A stretch of 64,000 nt of DNA from Geosiphon pyriformis (GCA_016748015.1 JAAOMT010000479.1:275824-339823), one strand, 5' to 3'. Counted from the stretch's first letter, positions 21,364 to 35,059 are shown. Translations and numbers: made by a program. Notes: generated from the sequence alone by a model not told the origin.

Positions 21364-22029
21364 TGTTACAGTTGAAACTCATAATTTTTATTAATTATCA
21401 TATGTATTAGCCACTGATGTCATATAATTAGCCACTCTATTTTTAGATAGTGATCATTAACCTAATCAATGACCTGACCATTGACCTGATCATTGACCTA
21501 GTCATTGACCACTTTTATTAACTATATAAGCGATGAATCTCTTAGCTGTAGAAAATCATCTCTCAGACAAGAATCAAATAAATAAAAATAACAACTTTCA
21601 TCTCAATTACTCTCTTATCGCTAATTTCTCTTTCCCTACCTTCAAGTATCTGAACATCTTAGGATAAAAGATTACTTGTTGGCCTTTTCCTGACGTATAT
21701 AATTGTAGCATTTAAAGATTATTTGAAGAAATGTGACTGAAAAGCTCAAGTTGATACCTGATATTAAATTCTAAGAGCGTTGACATAAGGCATAGAATTA
21801 TACCAGTGGTGATCAATTGTTGACAGTACGGACTATCCCTTTACCTTCAGATTCTCTAGTTACCTTTGAAAAAAATAGCAACTGAGATATTTTATGAGAC
21901 TGATCTCGCACATTGAATCCATACTCATTCAATTCACTCATTGAAGTTGAATTCTCTTTGATTATTTCCATCACCCTATAATTCTGTTCTCCCTTGCTAT
22001 CCATTAGCTTGTTACTCCAACCCATAACA
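21364..22029 (+). repeat. 3' LTR of Gypsy A
   Basis: Same length as the 5' LTR, same 12-bp array (about 21451-21510) and TATA box (21523-21530). By eye the first 190 bp differ at about a dozen sites from the 5' LTR and all are transitions. It ends CCCATAACA and is followed by the atat target duplication. Confidence 0.9.
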
Positions 22030-23100
22030 ATATGTTAAATTGTAATATAGCTGTTATCAATTCAGATAGTATTATTTACAAAAATATTAGCTGCTAAATA
22101 CAATATTAATTCAGATTGAATATTAATATAATCTGTAGTTCTAAGTAGTGTTTGGACCTTACTTGTTAAATAAATAAATAAATAAAAAATAATAATCTGT
22201 TTTTGATACATATTTAAATTTAATATAGTAACCAAAAAATTGTTTATACTTTTTTATTTTACACAAAAAGAGATCATAAAAAATGTGTTATAACAGAAAG
22301 AAAAAATTTTTATCTTAGTTTAAACTATTATAAACTTTATAATTATTAGTTAACTCAAAATTAGTCATAATATAATTTAAATAATTTGTATAAATACTCT
22401 TAAAAAATTTGATAAACTTAGAACTAGTAATTTAGATTAAACCAAAATATTTAGCCTGAAATTCAAACTAAAATAGTTCTAAATAGATTTAGAACAACAA
22501 GACAAAAAATCATAATTTTATAAATTTTCAATTGTTAAAATGTTTAAAATTATTTTTAAAATTAAAACTTGACATATCATATTATTATTATAAAAAAAAA
22601 GTTTTTATTAAATAATATTATTTATTAAAATCCAATTTTATAATATAATACAAATCAAAAAGCCATTATAATAAAAAAAAATTTTTATTATTAGTGTTTA
22701 TAATATAAATAGTAAAATCAAAAACCTATTATGACAAAAAGTTTTTTTATTAGATAATATTATTACTTAAATAGAAAAGCCAATCCAAAAACTATTGAAA
22801 AAATATGAATAAAATATGATAACATAAAAAAAATATGATAATATGAAATAATACAAAATAATATATAATAACATAAAATAGTACAGAATAACTAATAATA
22901 GTATAAAAAAATGAAGCAACAACAAAAATAATAAATAATAGCTAGTAATAACAAACAATTAAAAACAATTTTATAAAACCAAAAAATATGTATAAAAACA
23001 AGTAGTTTTAGCAAATAAGAAAAAGAAAAACAGAAAATAAAAACTTATTTTCTTAAAAAACATATCTTAGCTTTAAAACTTGATAAATTTTTTTTATTTT
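22030..23100. other. AT-rich stretch with a probable LINE tail relic
   Basis: Near 22130-22190 the text 'ctgtagttctaagtagtgtttggaccttacttgttaaa' followed by (AAAT)n and A-rich sequence resembles the last third of the LINE tail. Probably an old LINE end. From 22550 to 22960 the sequence is low-complexity A/T/G (ataatatgaaataat-type). No gene is supported. Confidence 0.4.
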
Positions 23101-23727
23101 ATTTTCTTTATATTTTTATATTTACAATTAAATAAAAATATTGTTTAATTTACTTATATATGATTTCTAAATTTGTGTTGTTAAAATCAAATTAATTATG
23201 TTTTGTATTTTTATTCTGGCTAGATGTTCTTAACATAAACAGCTTTAAAATTTTAATAACTTGAATCAATTATTCTTGATTATGGAAATAATGATACTAA
23301 TTTCATTTTTTTTTTATTTTTTTAATTCTTTTTTTCTTTTGGTAGAGTAACAACATTAAAAAAATTGACTGTTTAAAAATAAACTTCATAATAGTCTGGT
23401 AAAATAAAGAAGCTTTTTTTAGATTTGAATATTAATTTTATATTGTTAGCTTAACAAAAAAGTGAAAAGACAACATTAAATCTTAGCACCTGTACTTAAT
23501 TAGCTTAGAAAAAATAACTTATATATATCTAACTGCAATCAGTTAAATTATATCTTTGTGCTTTATAACCAAAGAATTTTATAAGTAAATTCACATCTAT
23601 TAAAAACTTTTAGAGACTGATAATCCTAATCTATTGCTTATACAAACAAAAAAAACTCTTAAATATTTTTATTTAAATATAGAGTACTAAATATTACTAT
23701 TATATCTTACCAAGTTTATTTATAATA
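23100..23727 (+). mobile_element. Decayed 5' LTR (K) of an old Gypsy element
   Basis: The 3' half of a family 2-like LTR. Shared words with the LTR of C are 'attattcttgattatgg' (near 23270), the pyrimidine-rich run near 23310-23340, 'tctattgcttatacaaa' (near 23630) and 'taccaagtttatttataata' at the end. It is followed by a primer-binding site at 23730 (TGGTGCTCTTTGTAAGAT). The 5' end cannot be placed; the start given is approximate. Confidence 0.6.
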
Positions 23728-23729
23728 TT

Positions 23730-23962
23730 TGGTGCTCTTTGTAAGATTATAAAATTCACAAAGACAGAACACTCCAGAAATTTACAAAAATAATAACTAT
23801 TAAAACTATAAAAAAAATTACTTATTATTTGAAAAAGCATTATTTTAATATTTTAGGAAAAACTTAAAAATATCAACAGAAAACATTATTGCCAAAAGCA
23901 ATTTTTGTTATTATGTATACATTAAAATCAACTATTTATTAAACCAAACAACTAATTTAAAA
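23730..23962 (+). pseudogene. N-terminal gag fragment of element K, interrupted by LINE E
   Basis: After the primer-binding site the text reads KALF-x-YFRKNLKI, then SNFCYYVYIKINYLL, which lines up with the gag N-terminus of D (KSLFQQYSQQLGL ... FNFYVNERITDFLG). It then stops where LINE E begins. The next gag block expected (IQ-x-x-x-L-x-x-N) is found on the other side of LINE E near 52975. K and G may therefore be the two halves of one element, though about 410 bp of unmatched sequence lies between. Confidence 0.5.
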
Positions 23963-23964
23963 AA

Positions 23965-24266
23965 ACTGGTTCGAATTTTGTGCTTTTTGTTCTGGTAAAA
24001 AATAAATTTATTAAGGCTGGTAGAATAGTAGTGTTCAGAAACATTCATTATTTTGCTCAGAAGATTTTTAAGACTGTGCATTGTGCTTAGTAAAAGATTA
24101 GATCTGGTTTTAATGTTATTGACAAAAACATGGTTGGTAAAATAGATTAGATTTGTACTGTATCAATTTGGCATCTTGACTTATACATGGCAGCTGGCTT
24201 CATAAGCAAATTTACAGCTGGTTTGTGTTTATATTTCATAAAGGCTTTGCATTATCATTTATTCAT
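23965..24266 (+). pseudogene. LINE E, ORF2 C-terminal region, left part
   Basis: Reads in parallel with the intact LINE L protein: VKNKFIKAG, FRNIHYFAQKIFKTVHCA, then SIWHLDLYMAAGFISKFTAG and FIKALHYHLF. LINE L has HFACDIFQSIHCAHW, VWHLNLHMAANFMSKHTAG and FMKALHHQLPV at the same places. It is cut at 24266 by Gypsy C; the continuation (KHLYDKKYSSILCLY) resumes after 51811. The copy is 5'-truncated near 23965. Confidence 0.8.
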
Positions 24267-25141
24267 TGTTACTCATAGAATATAAGAATTATATATTAGT
24301 ATATAAATTAACCAATCAAAATAAAATATAGTAAAAGTAAAATTTCAGAATTTTTTTCAAAAAAATTGCAAGATTTCAAAATTACAAAATTCTTATATGA
24401 GAAATCACAAAATTCCAGAATTTTAAGATTTCTTACAAAAAATTACAGAATTTCTGGCTAAAAAATTAAAAAATTCAAGAAATCTTGTATAATAAAATTT
24501 ATGTATATATAACAATAGTATTAAAAACAAAAAAAACAAAATTCTTAGCTTAGAACTTCCAGCTTCAATTTCATAATTATCTTTTTATACAATAATATTC
24601 TATGACTTGAAATGGAAACATAAAATATTAATAAAAAATACTTGTTACTATTACAAGCTATCTTGTCACTATCAACAATCTATGTTGATAATTACTAATA
24701 TTTAACTATACTGGACCAATAACTCTTGATTATGGCTATTGACAAGATACTAACTCTTTTTTGCCTTGGCTAATTTTTTTTATGTTCTTTATTTTTTTTT
24801 CTTTTTTTATTTTGTTTTGTTGTTTACTAATTGATTAAGAATTAAGTACTAAGTTACTGATGTCAAAGATTGCCTGGTAAAAAATCTCTGTAAGAAGGTA
24901 GACACTTGAATTTAACAATTTCTTACCAGAAGATTGTTGACTATCAAGCTAAAAAAAATTGATGGAATTGCGATTCCAAAAGACTACTGAAAACAATTAT
25001 TGAATCTCTGTTCATTATACAAAAGACTCTACTAAAACCTTCAAATACAAAAACCTTCAGAAATTATTCATTTTTTAAGATATTACATACCAAGTTATGG
25101 GTTTGTTATTTGTTCAACACTCCAAATAATCATTTGTAATA
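24267..25141 (+). repeat. 5' LTR of Gypsy C
   Basis: Starts TGTTACTCATAGAATATAAG and ends TTGTAATA (a decayed TAACA). It contains eroded GAATTTC/TTCCAGAATTT words at 24340-24480, a TATA-like tatatata near 24501, and the conserved 'ctattgacaagatactaact' region near 24740. It is followed after two bases by the primer-binding site at 25144 (TGGTGCTTCCTATAAGAT). Confidence 0.9.
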
Positions 25142-25169
25142 TTTGGTGCTTCCTATAAGATATAATCTA

Positions 25170-27110
25170 ACAGAAAACCAGTATCCACAACAATCATTTA
25201 TAACAGTAGCAGAATTAAAAGTAACAGAAACCAACTATTTGGGATTTACAAAATCTTTATTTTACCACTATTACACTCATTTCAGACTGATAAGTAATAA
25301 TTGGCCAACAAAATTAGCTTTCAATTGTTACATCAACAAAAAAATTGTATATTACTTGGAAGGTTAAGGAGATCCAGAATTTGCTTTCAACAATTTCTTT
25401 AGTAAACTACTTCAGCACACTATACTTCCACAAAACTATTTATTTGTGTCTTTAATTATAAAAATAAACAGAGAAATTGAAAAGTACATTAAACAAAAAT
25501 TTCCTATTACCTTTGCTAACAAAAAAAAAAATTGTAAATACTAGCAAAAATTCCAAAGCAGATATAACCATCTATTTGGAAAAAACCAAGAGTTAAATTA
25601 CTAATACACTCATTATACTATTACATACCTAAAAGTATCATCAACATAACATCAACAGATGTGTTCACAGTAAATGTGAAACCACCATTAGCCAAAATTC
25701 TATTCCAAAGTAAACAGAAAAAAGCTAAACTATTGAAAACCTATGGTAATTATTTTGAGAGATTTAATTCACAATTAACAATGCCATTAAGACTTCAATC
25801 ACTACCACTACCACCAGATTTTAGAGCTACCAGTTCTTGGGAATTAACCAACTTCAAAAAAAAAAAGACAATGATTAAGAAAATAATAATCAAAACCTGA
25901 TCCTAGAAAATCCAGATATTTAAACTTTGATTGTTTCAACTTAGCAAAACCTAAACAATCTAAACCCAGTTTTTATTGTTTCTTAGAACTTATCTTCAGT
26001 AATCGTGATCAATCTTTCATTTGTTGCACCAATAATCACTTACCAACAACAACTACAACCTCAGCAGTTATTACAACAACAACCAATGGGCTATGCACCA
26101 ATTACCAAAATCAAAAAATTCACTAACAAAAAAGATGATGCCCAAGCATAGTTAAACAACATTGCCAAAGCAATTGCAGCCAATAATTGGAATAATGTCA
26201 GAGCCCTTTAGGCAATCTCATATTTTTTTTAAGATACAGCTAATTCATGGTACCAAAATTTTGTAAACAAACTCCAAGATTTTAACATGTTTAAAGTCAT
26301 GTTCTTACAATATTTTAGCAATTATAACAGTATCAATTACTTAGTTACTAGCTTTACCACTATCAAGCAAAGAAATACTGAAGCAGTTATCACTTACTTG
26401 AAATGTTTTCACAGAAATCTGCACCAAATTCAGACAATCAAAGCTAACTATTTCATAGTATTACAGATTTTAAATCAATTCATCCAAGACTTATACAGCA
26501 GTTTATTGCAATAAGTACATCCAATACATTCAAATACACTCCAAAATACAGTTATCTATACCAAAGACTTTGAATCAACTAAATTAGAAGCCAACCATAC
26601 CCAAGCTATAAACTTAGTAATAAATAGATTATCTGAACTAGATTCTAAATTAAAACAATTTAATAAATTAATCAATCAGAAATAGAGAGATACTTAGCTA
26701 ACAACAACAATCCAACAATTTATTAGCTGCTGCAATATCATAAAAATCAAAGAAACCCAAATCAATTCCAAAATTAATCACATTTATTATTAGCAGCAAA
26801 TCAATCATGGCAATCAGAGATGCACATTTGCTATAATTGTGGTAAATAAGACCATTTAAAAATAAATTGCCATACCAGAGTCAATAATCAATGATTAGAA
26901 AACCAATATCAAAATCCTAATTGTTGGTTTTAAACTCTGAATTATTCCTTAAATCAAGATCAATATTAATTTCATTACTCATAAATAATACAACAATCAA
27001 TATATACATCTTCAATTTATCAAACTCCAGTCTTAGTTATTTATTAACCACAGCCACAAGTAATTTATAAACTCTAATCTATTCTACTACTGCTACAAAA
27101 TTCAGCTCAA
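25170..27110 (+). pseudogene. Gag of Gypsy C
   Basis: Homologous along its length to the gag of D. The N-terminus is LKVTETNYLGFTKSLF, with no ATG before it. The capsid part includes NNWNNVRAL, FKVMFLQYFSNYNSINYLV, TTIKQRNTEAVITYLKCFHRNL and ILNQFIQDLYSSLL. One zinc knuckle (C-x2-C-x4-H-x4-C, near 26829-26870) has a TAA in the x4 spacer. Downstream is a Gln/Tyr-rich stretch (IYQTPVLVIY-like). Many stops are Gln codons changed to TAA/TAG. Confidence 0.85.
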
Positions 27111-27379
27111 ATGTTATTTGAAAACCAAAAGCCAAGAATCACTCATATACTATAAAACTAGAAATTGACAATAGTAATGCATTAACCAATCTCTAATTCA
27201 TTGCAACAGCCATCAAGATTATACCAGTGGAGTTCGAAAAATAAGTACACATAAAACCTGAGTTCCCAAAACTATTTAAGCTTACTTATTACTCCAGAAA
27301 TCATCTCATCTAACAATCAACCAAAAACAACTACTTACTAACAATATACTTTCAGCAACCATTACTAATAATAAATTAC

Positions 27380-28673
27380 TAGCTGCTATTTTTCTCTTTG
27401 AACTTGAGAAACAGTTAGCAACCTCTTTATTCAATAGAGCTGTTCTAAATACCAAATTTATCACTACTATATACACTAATATCAAAGTCAATAACCAGTC
27501 TATTAAACTGATCCTTAATAGTAGATCAGCAGACAGCATTATTACATAACAACTTATAAAGCAATTAGATTGCCAAGTTAATTGTGCTGCCAGCACCAGA
27601 ATCATTACAGCTGATGGAATGACTAAAATCTCTATTGGCAAGATTGACAACTTTCTATTTAAAGTCAACAGCATTGTTGTATCTATAAAGGTTTTTATTA
27701 TAAAAGCTACACAGTACTAAGCATTAATTGGTAATGACTGGCTGTCTAAAACCAATGCTATTTTCAACTGGACCACACAAGAGCTCTAACTTAGTCAAGA
27801 TGATCAGCAAATTTGAGTATCTGTTATCTATGACTATTTTAGAACAAATGTTATTTAACTACCACTACTAATCAAATTCAAAAAAAAAACCTACCTGAGA
27901 AGTCTACCAAATTTTGTGAACCAAAGATGACCATAATAAGCTATTTCCATTTCTAGACTGAAATAACAAAGAAAAGAGAAAGAAAGAAGATAAATTTGAA
28001 AAAACCACTACTACTGAAAAAATAACTAATGGATGGAAAAAATCATACTTGGTAAATACAAAAAAAAAGCCACCATATATTCTGCTCAAATGCAAGGACT
28101 GTAAAAAAAAGCTGTTCTTTATAAAAACATAAATTACATCTAATAAAGACTACTGGATATGTACACACTACTACTATAAGCCATGCTACAGAAAACACTA
28201 TGGTTATTCCAAATGACAAGGCAAGTAAAACAATGAATTATGTCTTACTTGTGGAAAACAGTTACTCAACAAAAAAATATGGAATAACATTCCTGGTTGA
28301 GAAAAAATATGTGACATCTTATGCCAATACATAATCTTTATAAATAATTAGATCAACAAAAAAATGCTTTTTAATGCTATATAGAATCATGCTTTGTTAT
28401 GCTTAGATAGTTATCTACATAATAAAAACAAGATCTAAAGAATAACAAGTGCCAAAGTTGAAAGTACTTTGCTCAACAAAATATTAAAGATTAAAAATAA
28501 TCCACCAGAACCAGTGAAGATTTTTTTTATCTTCAACTCTGATGTTTTTCTTGACATTAAAGCTGGTTCAGAAGAATTTTATAAACATTACCAGAATTTA
28601 GCACCAACCAGACAAAAACAAGAGCAACATTTAAAACAACTAAACATTTGATTATGTGATCACTGTTTAATAC
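27380..28673 (+). pseudogene. Protease and Cys-rich cluster of Gypsy C
   Basis: Protease core LILNSRSADSIIT (near 27508-27545): both catalytic Asp and Gly of D-S-G are lost (Asn and Arg), each explained by G-to-A. Then TKISIGKIDNFLF and a LIGNDWLSK flap-side motif. From 28080 a Cys cluster follows (LKCKDCKKKLFF, CTHYYYKPC, ELCLTCGKQLL, CDILCQYI), matching one in D. The block ends with EEFYKHYQNLAPTR and a CxxC, where B is inserted at 28673. Confidence 0.8.
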
Positions 28674-29363
28674 TGTTATGGTTAAAACCTATACTTCTTA
28701 TTAATTATTACATGTATTAGCCACTGATGTTATATAATTAGCCACTCTATTTTTAGATAGTAATCATTAATCTGACCATTGATCTGATTATTGACCTAAT
28801 CATTGATCTAGTTATTGACTTAATCATTAACTATTTTTGATAGCTATATAAGCAATGAATCTCTTAGCTATAAAAAAGCATGTAAGAATCAAAGAAAGAA
28901 AGAAATAAAATAACAACTTTTATCTCAATTATTCTCTTATCACTAATTTTCTTTTCTCTACCTTCAAGTATCTAAACATCTTGGGATAAAAGATTACTTG
29001 TTGGTTATTCCTTACCCTTTTTTTGAAATGTGTAATTGCAGCATTTGAAGATTATTGAATAAAACATGACTGAAGAGTACATATGATATCTGATATTGAA
29101 TTCTAAGAGTGTCAATTTGAGACATAGAATTATACCAGTATGTAATCATTTGTTAACAGTATAGACTATTCTTCTACCTTCAGATTCTCCAGTTATCTTT
29201 TGAAAAGTATAGTAACTAAGATATTTTATAAGACTGATCTCGCACATTGAATCCATACTTATTTAATTCACTCTTTGAAGTTGAATTCCCTTTGATTTCT
29301 TTTATTACCCTACAATTCTGTTCTCCCTTGCTATCTGTTAGCTTGTTATTTCAATTCATAACA
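28674..29363 (+). repeat. 5' LTR of Gypsy B
   Basis: Homologous to the LTR of A. The 12-bp array is expanded to about six units (28761-28831), followed by tagctatataagc (TATA box near 28842). The primer-binding site follows at 29370 as TGGTATTTCCTGTGAGAT. Confidence 0.9.
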
Positions 29364-29415
29364 TAAAAGTGGTATTTCCTGTGAGATTGTCAAAATCCAT
29401 TTTGTTTTCTATTGT

Positions 29416-30969
29416 ATGAGTAATTATTCATATCTGCCACAATAATCAAAAGAACACTTTGAAGCACATAACAAAAACAATCTAGACTTTATTGAACTCA
29501 ATCTTTTGCTCTTCTGGTTAATTTGCTTTCCCATCAAAAAACAATTCAGTAGACAATTCCAAAATTTTTGGAACTGGTTTCTGAACAAACATTCAGCTGA
29601 AACCTACACAACCTATACAACTTACTACTTTGACCAAGCTTATCTTGAAGACAACTTTGAAAAAAGAAACAACAGCATTAATTAGCTTTTATATTCCACA
29701 ATCTTTGAACAACAGCTTCTTGATTTCGAATATCTGAATCACCAAATTCACATCTGGATTGCTGCCTACCAGTTAGCTAAAACACTCTTTGAAACAGAAG
29801 AAAAAAGCTATCAAACTGCTCTTGTTTTTAATCTCTTCTTAAGTAAATCAGAACATTCCATACAAATAGTTACTTCTGAACCAATGGCTAATGACCCTAT
29901 ACAACAAAACATTCTGATTGCTCTTCAAGACATACAAATTGCTTTAAGACAAAGAAACAATACCCCATTACTATTATTTAGAGGTAATACACAAAATCTA
30001 ATTGAATGGTTAGATAACTTTGAAAGAACTGTCACAGCCAACCAATATGATAATGAATACAAGTTCCAAATCATTAGTGGCTACCTTCAAGACTCTTCTG
30101 CTACTTGGTTCTTACAAGAAACCAATGTCAATGTTCAACAAAGAATTATTAGATGGGCACTAGCAAATGCTGGAAAAAACAACACTTCTTTTATTATCTG
30201 GTTTGAAATAAAATTTAGAACTCCTATCTTGATATCTAAATGACACATGGAACTAGAAAAAAGAACCCAAGATCTTAGTAAAGTGGTAATTGAATATGCC
30301 AAAACCATCAGAAAATTAATTAAAAAAGTAGATTCTAAAAGAAACTAGATAGAAAAGCAAAAGATTTATTCCTTTACAAAAGAATTGAGAACAGATCTAT
30401 CATATGTTCTTTGGCTCCTCCTGGCCTTGAAAGATAATCTCACAATAGATTTGGCTATTGAACTTGTTCAAAGAATAGAAGATAACCAAAGAATGCATCT
30501 GAGATCTACTCTTTCAGTTTTTGCTTCTGCTTCTGTTATGACTTCTGCTCCACAAATGATTGTTATCTCTTTTGCTACCCAAACTCAAGACCCCAATAAA
30601 CAGTTGATAGATAAATTTACAGCAAATCTTGCTCAGTTATTAAAACTATTAGCCTAAGCAGTCAGAAACAACCAGCAATTACAAAGATTTAGATTTGAAC
30701 CATATTTTAATTAGCCCCAGCAATCTTTTTATCAAAGACAGCAAAATTGTGGCTCATTTGTATGCTATTATTGTAGATTAACTAGACATTTTTCCAGAAA
30801 TTGCAACAATTTTTTATTGTCTCTTTCAATTCCTAAAAACAATTACAATCAAACCAACAGAACCATTAATAATAATGTTCTTAATTAAAGATCCAATTAT
30901 GCCAACATCAATTTCTTTGGAGAGAATCTCTTAGTTGAAGTCATTGTTTATTAGCCTTTAAACTGGTAG
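29416..30969 (+). pseudogene. Gag of Gypsy B
   Basis: Starts MSNYSYLP at 29416 and keeps one frame to the gag stop TAG (30967-30969). Capsid words LFRGNTQNLIEWLDNFERT, YLQDSSATWFLQE and EYAKTIRKLIKKVD match A. Knuckle CYYCRLTRHFSRNC near 30760 (C-x2-C-x4-H-x4-C) is in frame, showing that A's shift is a later 2-bp deletion. Stops include TAG 30346 where A has TGG. The T TTA AAC heptamer at 30957-30963 is intact. Confidence 0.9.
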
Positions 30970-33900
30970 GTGCACCTCCAAAGAGTAAGAGTGCAAGCCA
31001 ATTAGAAGAAAACCTCTTTTATGCTTTTAATCTAATTGATGATGACCATGATATAGATAAACTAGTTATTAACACCTCTGAATCAACAAAAAAGAAAAAA
31101 AAAACCAAGGTTGATTTCGTTTTGGAACCAAACAAGGCATCCAAATCAACTACTAATAACAATAAACTACCAAAAACTAAAGTTTTTAAAAATTCTCCAA
31201 AGTTGGAATCTCCAAAAATAGTACAAAAATCTGGCTTCTATTCTGTTGTTAAAATCTCATGGAAATCCCAATACACATTACATTTGGTCAACTAATGACT
31301 CATCTACAGTTCAGAAAAAATTTTCACAAATCATTGATACTAAAGAAAAAAACACCAAAGACCAATAAACATCTTTGCCAAGCTGGACTTGCTGATAACA
31401 GCAATGTCACTCTACTAATTTGTAAAGCCCAAGTGGCTGGTTATTTTATTAATCTAATCTTAAACAGTAAATCATCTGTTAGTGTAATTGCCAAATACTT
31501 TCTTAAAGCAATTGACAGAAAGATTGATGAGCCTTCTACTTAACTAATGACCAATGTATATGGTAACAAAAAGAAAAGTTTGGGCATAGCCAAAGCTGTT
31601 TCTGTTTGCATTAATGGTATCAGCATTAAAACTGACATGGAAGTATTTGAAGCAAAAGAGTACACTATAATTGTTGGCAATAAATGGCTCAAGAAAGCCA
31701 AAGCATTACTTGACTATGAGCTTTGTAAGCTAACCATCAGATGTGGTGAAAAGCTCATTGTGGTTAAGTGCCATTATTAGACAACTCTTTCAGTACCAAA
31801 GCAAAACCAAAACGAAAAACAATCAGATAAATCAAATAATGATGAAGGCAATAAAGAAGAAAATCAAGAAAAACAAGAAGAAACTGTTGAATTTGCTTAT
31901 ACTATTTTTACCAGCAATAGCAAGCCACTAGACAATATTAAAGCTGACAAAAAAAAATCATGGTAAATGGCAAGCTGATCTGCTGGTCCTACTATGATAT
32001 TCTCAAAAAAACTTTTGATAGAAAACCTGGCAAGAAAGCAAAATACAATTATTGGTGGTACAGTCCTTGTGTCAGGTGCTGGTTTAATAAATTTTTATAT
32101 TCTTTTAGTGATGAATGCAAGTCCTGCCTAATCTATTACAAAGATTGGGAGCCAATTAGTTTGATATTCAGAAAAGAACTAAAAGAAGTACAAAAGTCCT
32201 TTGAGAATAAATCACCTGAAATCTAATCACTAGTTATAGAACAAAGAGAATCTTCCTTTAAAGAAAGAAAAGTGGACATTAAAAATCTGTTGGCTAGAAA
32301 TAGCCCAGTTATTTTAAAAGAAGGCGATACCTCTGGACAAACCCATGTGATACAACACACCATTACTACAAAAGAAACTTATTCCATCTATTTGAAGCTT
32401 TATCAATCTAATTAACACAATAATAAGTTTATTAAGAAAGAGATAAACCAGATAAAAAATTTTGGATTTATACAAGAAACCAAGAGTGAATAGGCTTTTT
32501 CAGTTGTAGTGATATTCAAGAAAAGTAGAACTTTACATTTCTGTGTTGATTACTGCCAATTAAATACCATCACTATAAGAGACATGTATTTACTTCTTAA
32601 AATTGATGCAATGCTAGAAAAATTCAATGGTACTGCTTTCTTTTCAACTATTGACTTAATTGCTGGATTCTGGCAAGTAGAGATAGATCCAGAAAACAAA
32701 AAGAAAACTGCTTTTATTACCAAGTATAACACCTATGAATTTACAGTCATGTCTTTTGGTCTCACCAATGCCCCTCCCACCTTTTAACACCTAATGGACA
32801 AAGTATTTGAATCAGTAAAAGAAAACTTTGTTCTGGTCTACTTAAATGACATAATAATCTACTCAAAAACCTGAGATGAACATCTTAAATATTTGCAAAA
32901 GGTTTTTGATCTGTTCAGAAATGCTGGCCTTAAGATTAATCCAATTAAATCTTTTTTTAAACATCAATCTATCCAGTTTTTTGGTCATCTTATTACAAAA
33001 GATAGAATCTTCTCTGATTCAACTAAGATTGAAAAAGTTCAGAACATTAGACAATCAATAAATGTTTCTGAACTATGTTCTTTCCTTGGTTTGGCTTCTT
33101 ATTATTGTAAATTTATCAAAAATTTCTCCAAAATCGTCTTTTCTCTCAATCAGCTATTCAGGAAAAATGTTAATTATTACTGGAGCACTTATTAACAAAA
33201 AGCTTTTGAAATTCTGAAGGAAAAACTTGTTATTAAACCAATTCTTAAGCAACTTAATCTGAACCAACCTTTTATCTTTCATACTGATGCATCTGGCTAT
33301 GGACTTGGTGCTGTCTTTTCACAAAAAGATGAAAATAGCAGAGAACATGCTATAGCATATGCCAATAAATCCCTCATACCAGCAGAAAAAAACTATTCAA
33401 TAACTGAACAAGAATATTTAGCAGTAGTTTGGACTACTAATTACTAAAATTAATATTTTCTTGGTGTGAAATTCTTAGTAATAACAAATCATCAAGTCTT
33501 GGTTTGGCTACACAATAAAAAGAAGCTGAAACACAAATGAATAACTTACTAGATACTCTATTTGAATGAATTTGACTATAATATTCAATACTGCAAAGAA
33601 GCAAATCATCAAAATGTCAATGCTTTCTTTAGACTTACCATCCAGTAATAGTACAATCTTTTAAACCAAACCAACTTAATTATTAGTAACTCTTTCACAA
33701 ACAAACATGATAATAGACTTGGACAACTACTCTGTCTTAATAGAATTTTTGGGTAAAGGATAATATCCACCAAAATACACTTGACAGCAAAGAAAACATT
33801 TGTGCAAACAATCAAATTTTTATTTGATTCACCAGAACCAATTATATAAAAGAAACAGAAAAGATCCTGATTGCCTTTAAAGAGTCATTAGATTTGAAGA

Positions 33901-34990
33901 AAGAGAAATTATAATATATAACATGCATACTGACCTATTAGCTAGACACTTTGGAAAAACAAAAACAATTTAGAAAACTTTAGTTTGCTATTATTGGCCT
34001 ACCTTAAAAAAAGATATTGCTGAATACATCAAAACCTGTAACATCTGCCAAAAAAAAGGCAAACCCAATTGCAAAAAAGATATTCATCTAATCTTTGTTG
34101 GTTAACTATTTGACAGAATTGGTATAGATGTTGTTGAACTTTTAACAATAACTCCTGATAGCAACAGATATATTATCACAGCTACTGACTATCTTACAAA
34201 ATGAATAGAAGCAAAACCCACTCCAGATCAAACAGCAGTCTCAATAGCCAATTTCATTTATGAAGATATTATCTGTTATTATGGCTGCTTTAAAGAACTT
34301 TTATCTGATAGAGAAAAAGCTTTTCTCAGTACACTGGTTAAAAAACTTTGCAGAAAAATGGGAATACATCACAAACTTTTCTTCTTCTACCATCTCCAAA
34401 CAAATAGCTTAATAGAACGTTTTAATAAAACATTATATGAAACTCTAACCAAAACCAGTAAAAAAACAAACTTATGGGACAAAGTACTGCTTTCAGCTTT
34501 GTTTGCTTATAGAACTGTAAATTATGACATAACAAGTTATGAATCTTTTTATCTGTTTTATAAACACATGGCAATACTACTAATAGAAACTGACATTGAG
34601 ACAATACTCTTTGAAGAGATTACAATAAAAAGTTACAAAGACATTTTGCAAAGAAGACTTGGTACCATTTTTGATTCCTTGGTAGAAGCACAAATAATTG
34701 CTTTTGAAAAGATAAAACAGTTCCAAGAAAAGCTTAAGAAAAAAAAAACCTATAAAACACTTTCTTTAAGTATTGGTAACTTGGTATTAGAATACCATTC
34801 AGACAGAGACAATGTCTATGGTAATAAATTTTTTAGCTGGTGAAAAAGACTTTTTATAGTCAACAAAGTTTTGAATAATAGTTCTTATATTCTTTAAGAT
34901 TAATCTAAAACAATCTTTAATAATTATTCTGTTCATGATATATGACTCAAGAAATATTATAAATAACCTGATTGGTTGCCTATTGTGGTA
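30957..34990 (+). pseudogene. Pol of Gypsy B
   Basis: Same domain order as A. A 1-bp deletion near 31253 shifts the frame, and another lies near the end of the linker. Protease reads LILNSKSSVSVIA (D-S-G to N-S-K). The linker keeps a full CxxC...CxxC (SPCVRCW, DECKSCLIYY), suggesting a zinc ribbon. RT box is YLND (32839-32850), so the catalytic Asp is lost. RNase H: FHTDASGYGLGAVFSQ. Integrase has LSDREKAF with Asp present where A has Asn, and TNSLIERFN with Glu present. Different copies lost different catalytic residues. Confidence 0.9.
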
Positions 34991-35059
34991 ATACTGATCC
35001 AAATGATCAGTAAAAATCAAGTATAAATAAATCCATCATTCTCAAAACAAAAGTATCTT

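Larger units (their letters stand above)
14363..22029 (+). mobile_element. Ty3/Gypsy element A (family 1), full length, target duplication atat
   Basis: Two LTRs of 666 bp (14363-15028 and 21364-22029), each starting TGTTAC and ending TAACA, are flanked by atat on both sides (14359-14362, 22030-22033). Between them lie the primer-binding site, gag, a pol in protease-RT-RNase H-integrase order (Ty3/Gypsy order), an extra 3' ORF and a purine tract just before the right LTR. It is full length and the least decayed family 1 copy here, but gag and pol carry in-frame stops. Differences between its LTRs in the first 190 bp are all transitions, by eye. Confidence 0.95.

Noticed and set aside
22767-22958. 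Leu/Tyr/Phe-rich minus-strand frame looking like a transmembrane protein
   Set aside because: Translation of low-complexity AT repeats; no neighbours or conserved motif.
23730-23747. Primer-binding-site-like 18-mers considered as tRNA gene fragments
   Set aside because: No cloverleaf around any of them; each directly follows an LTR end.
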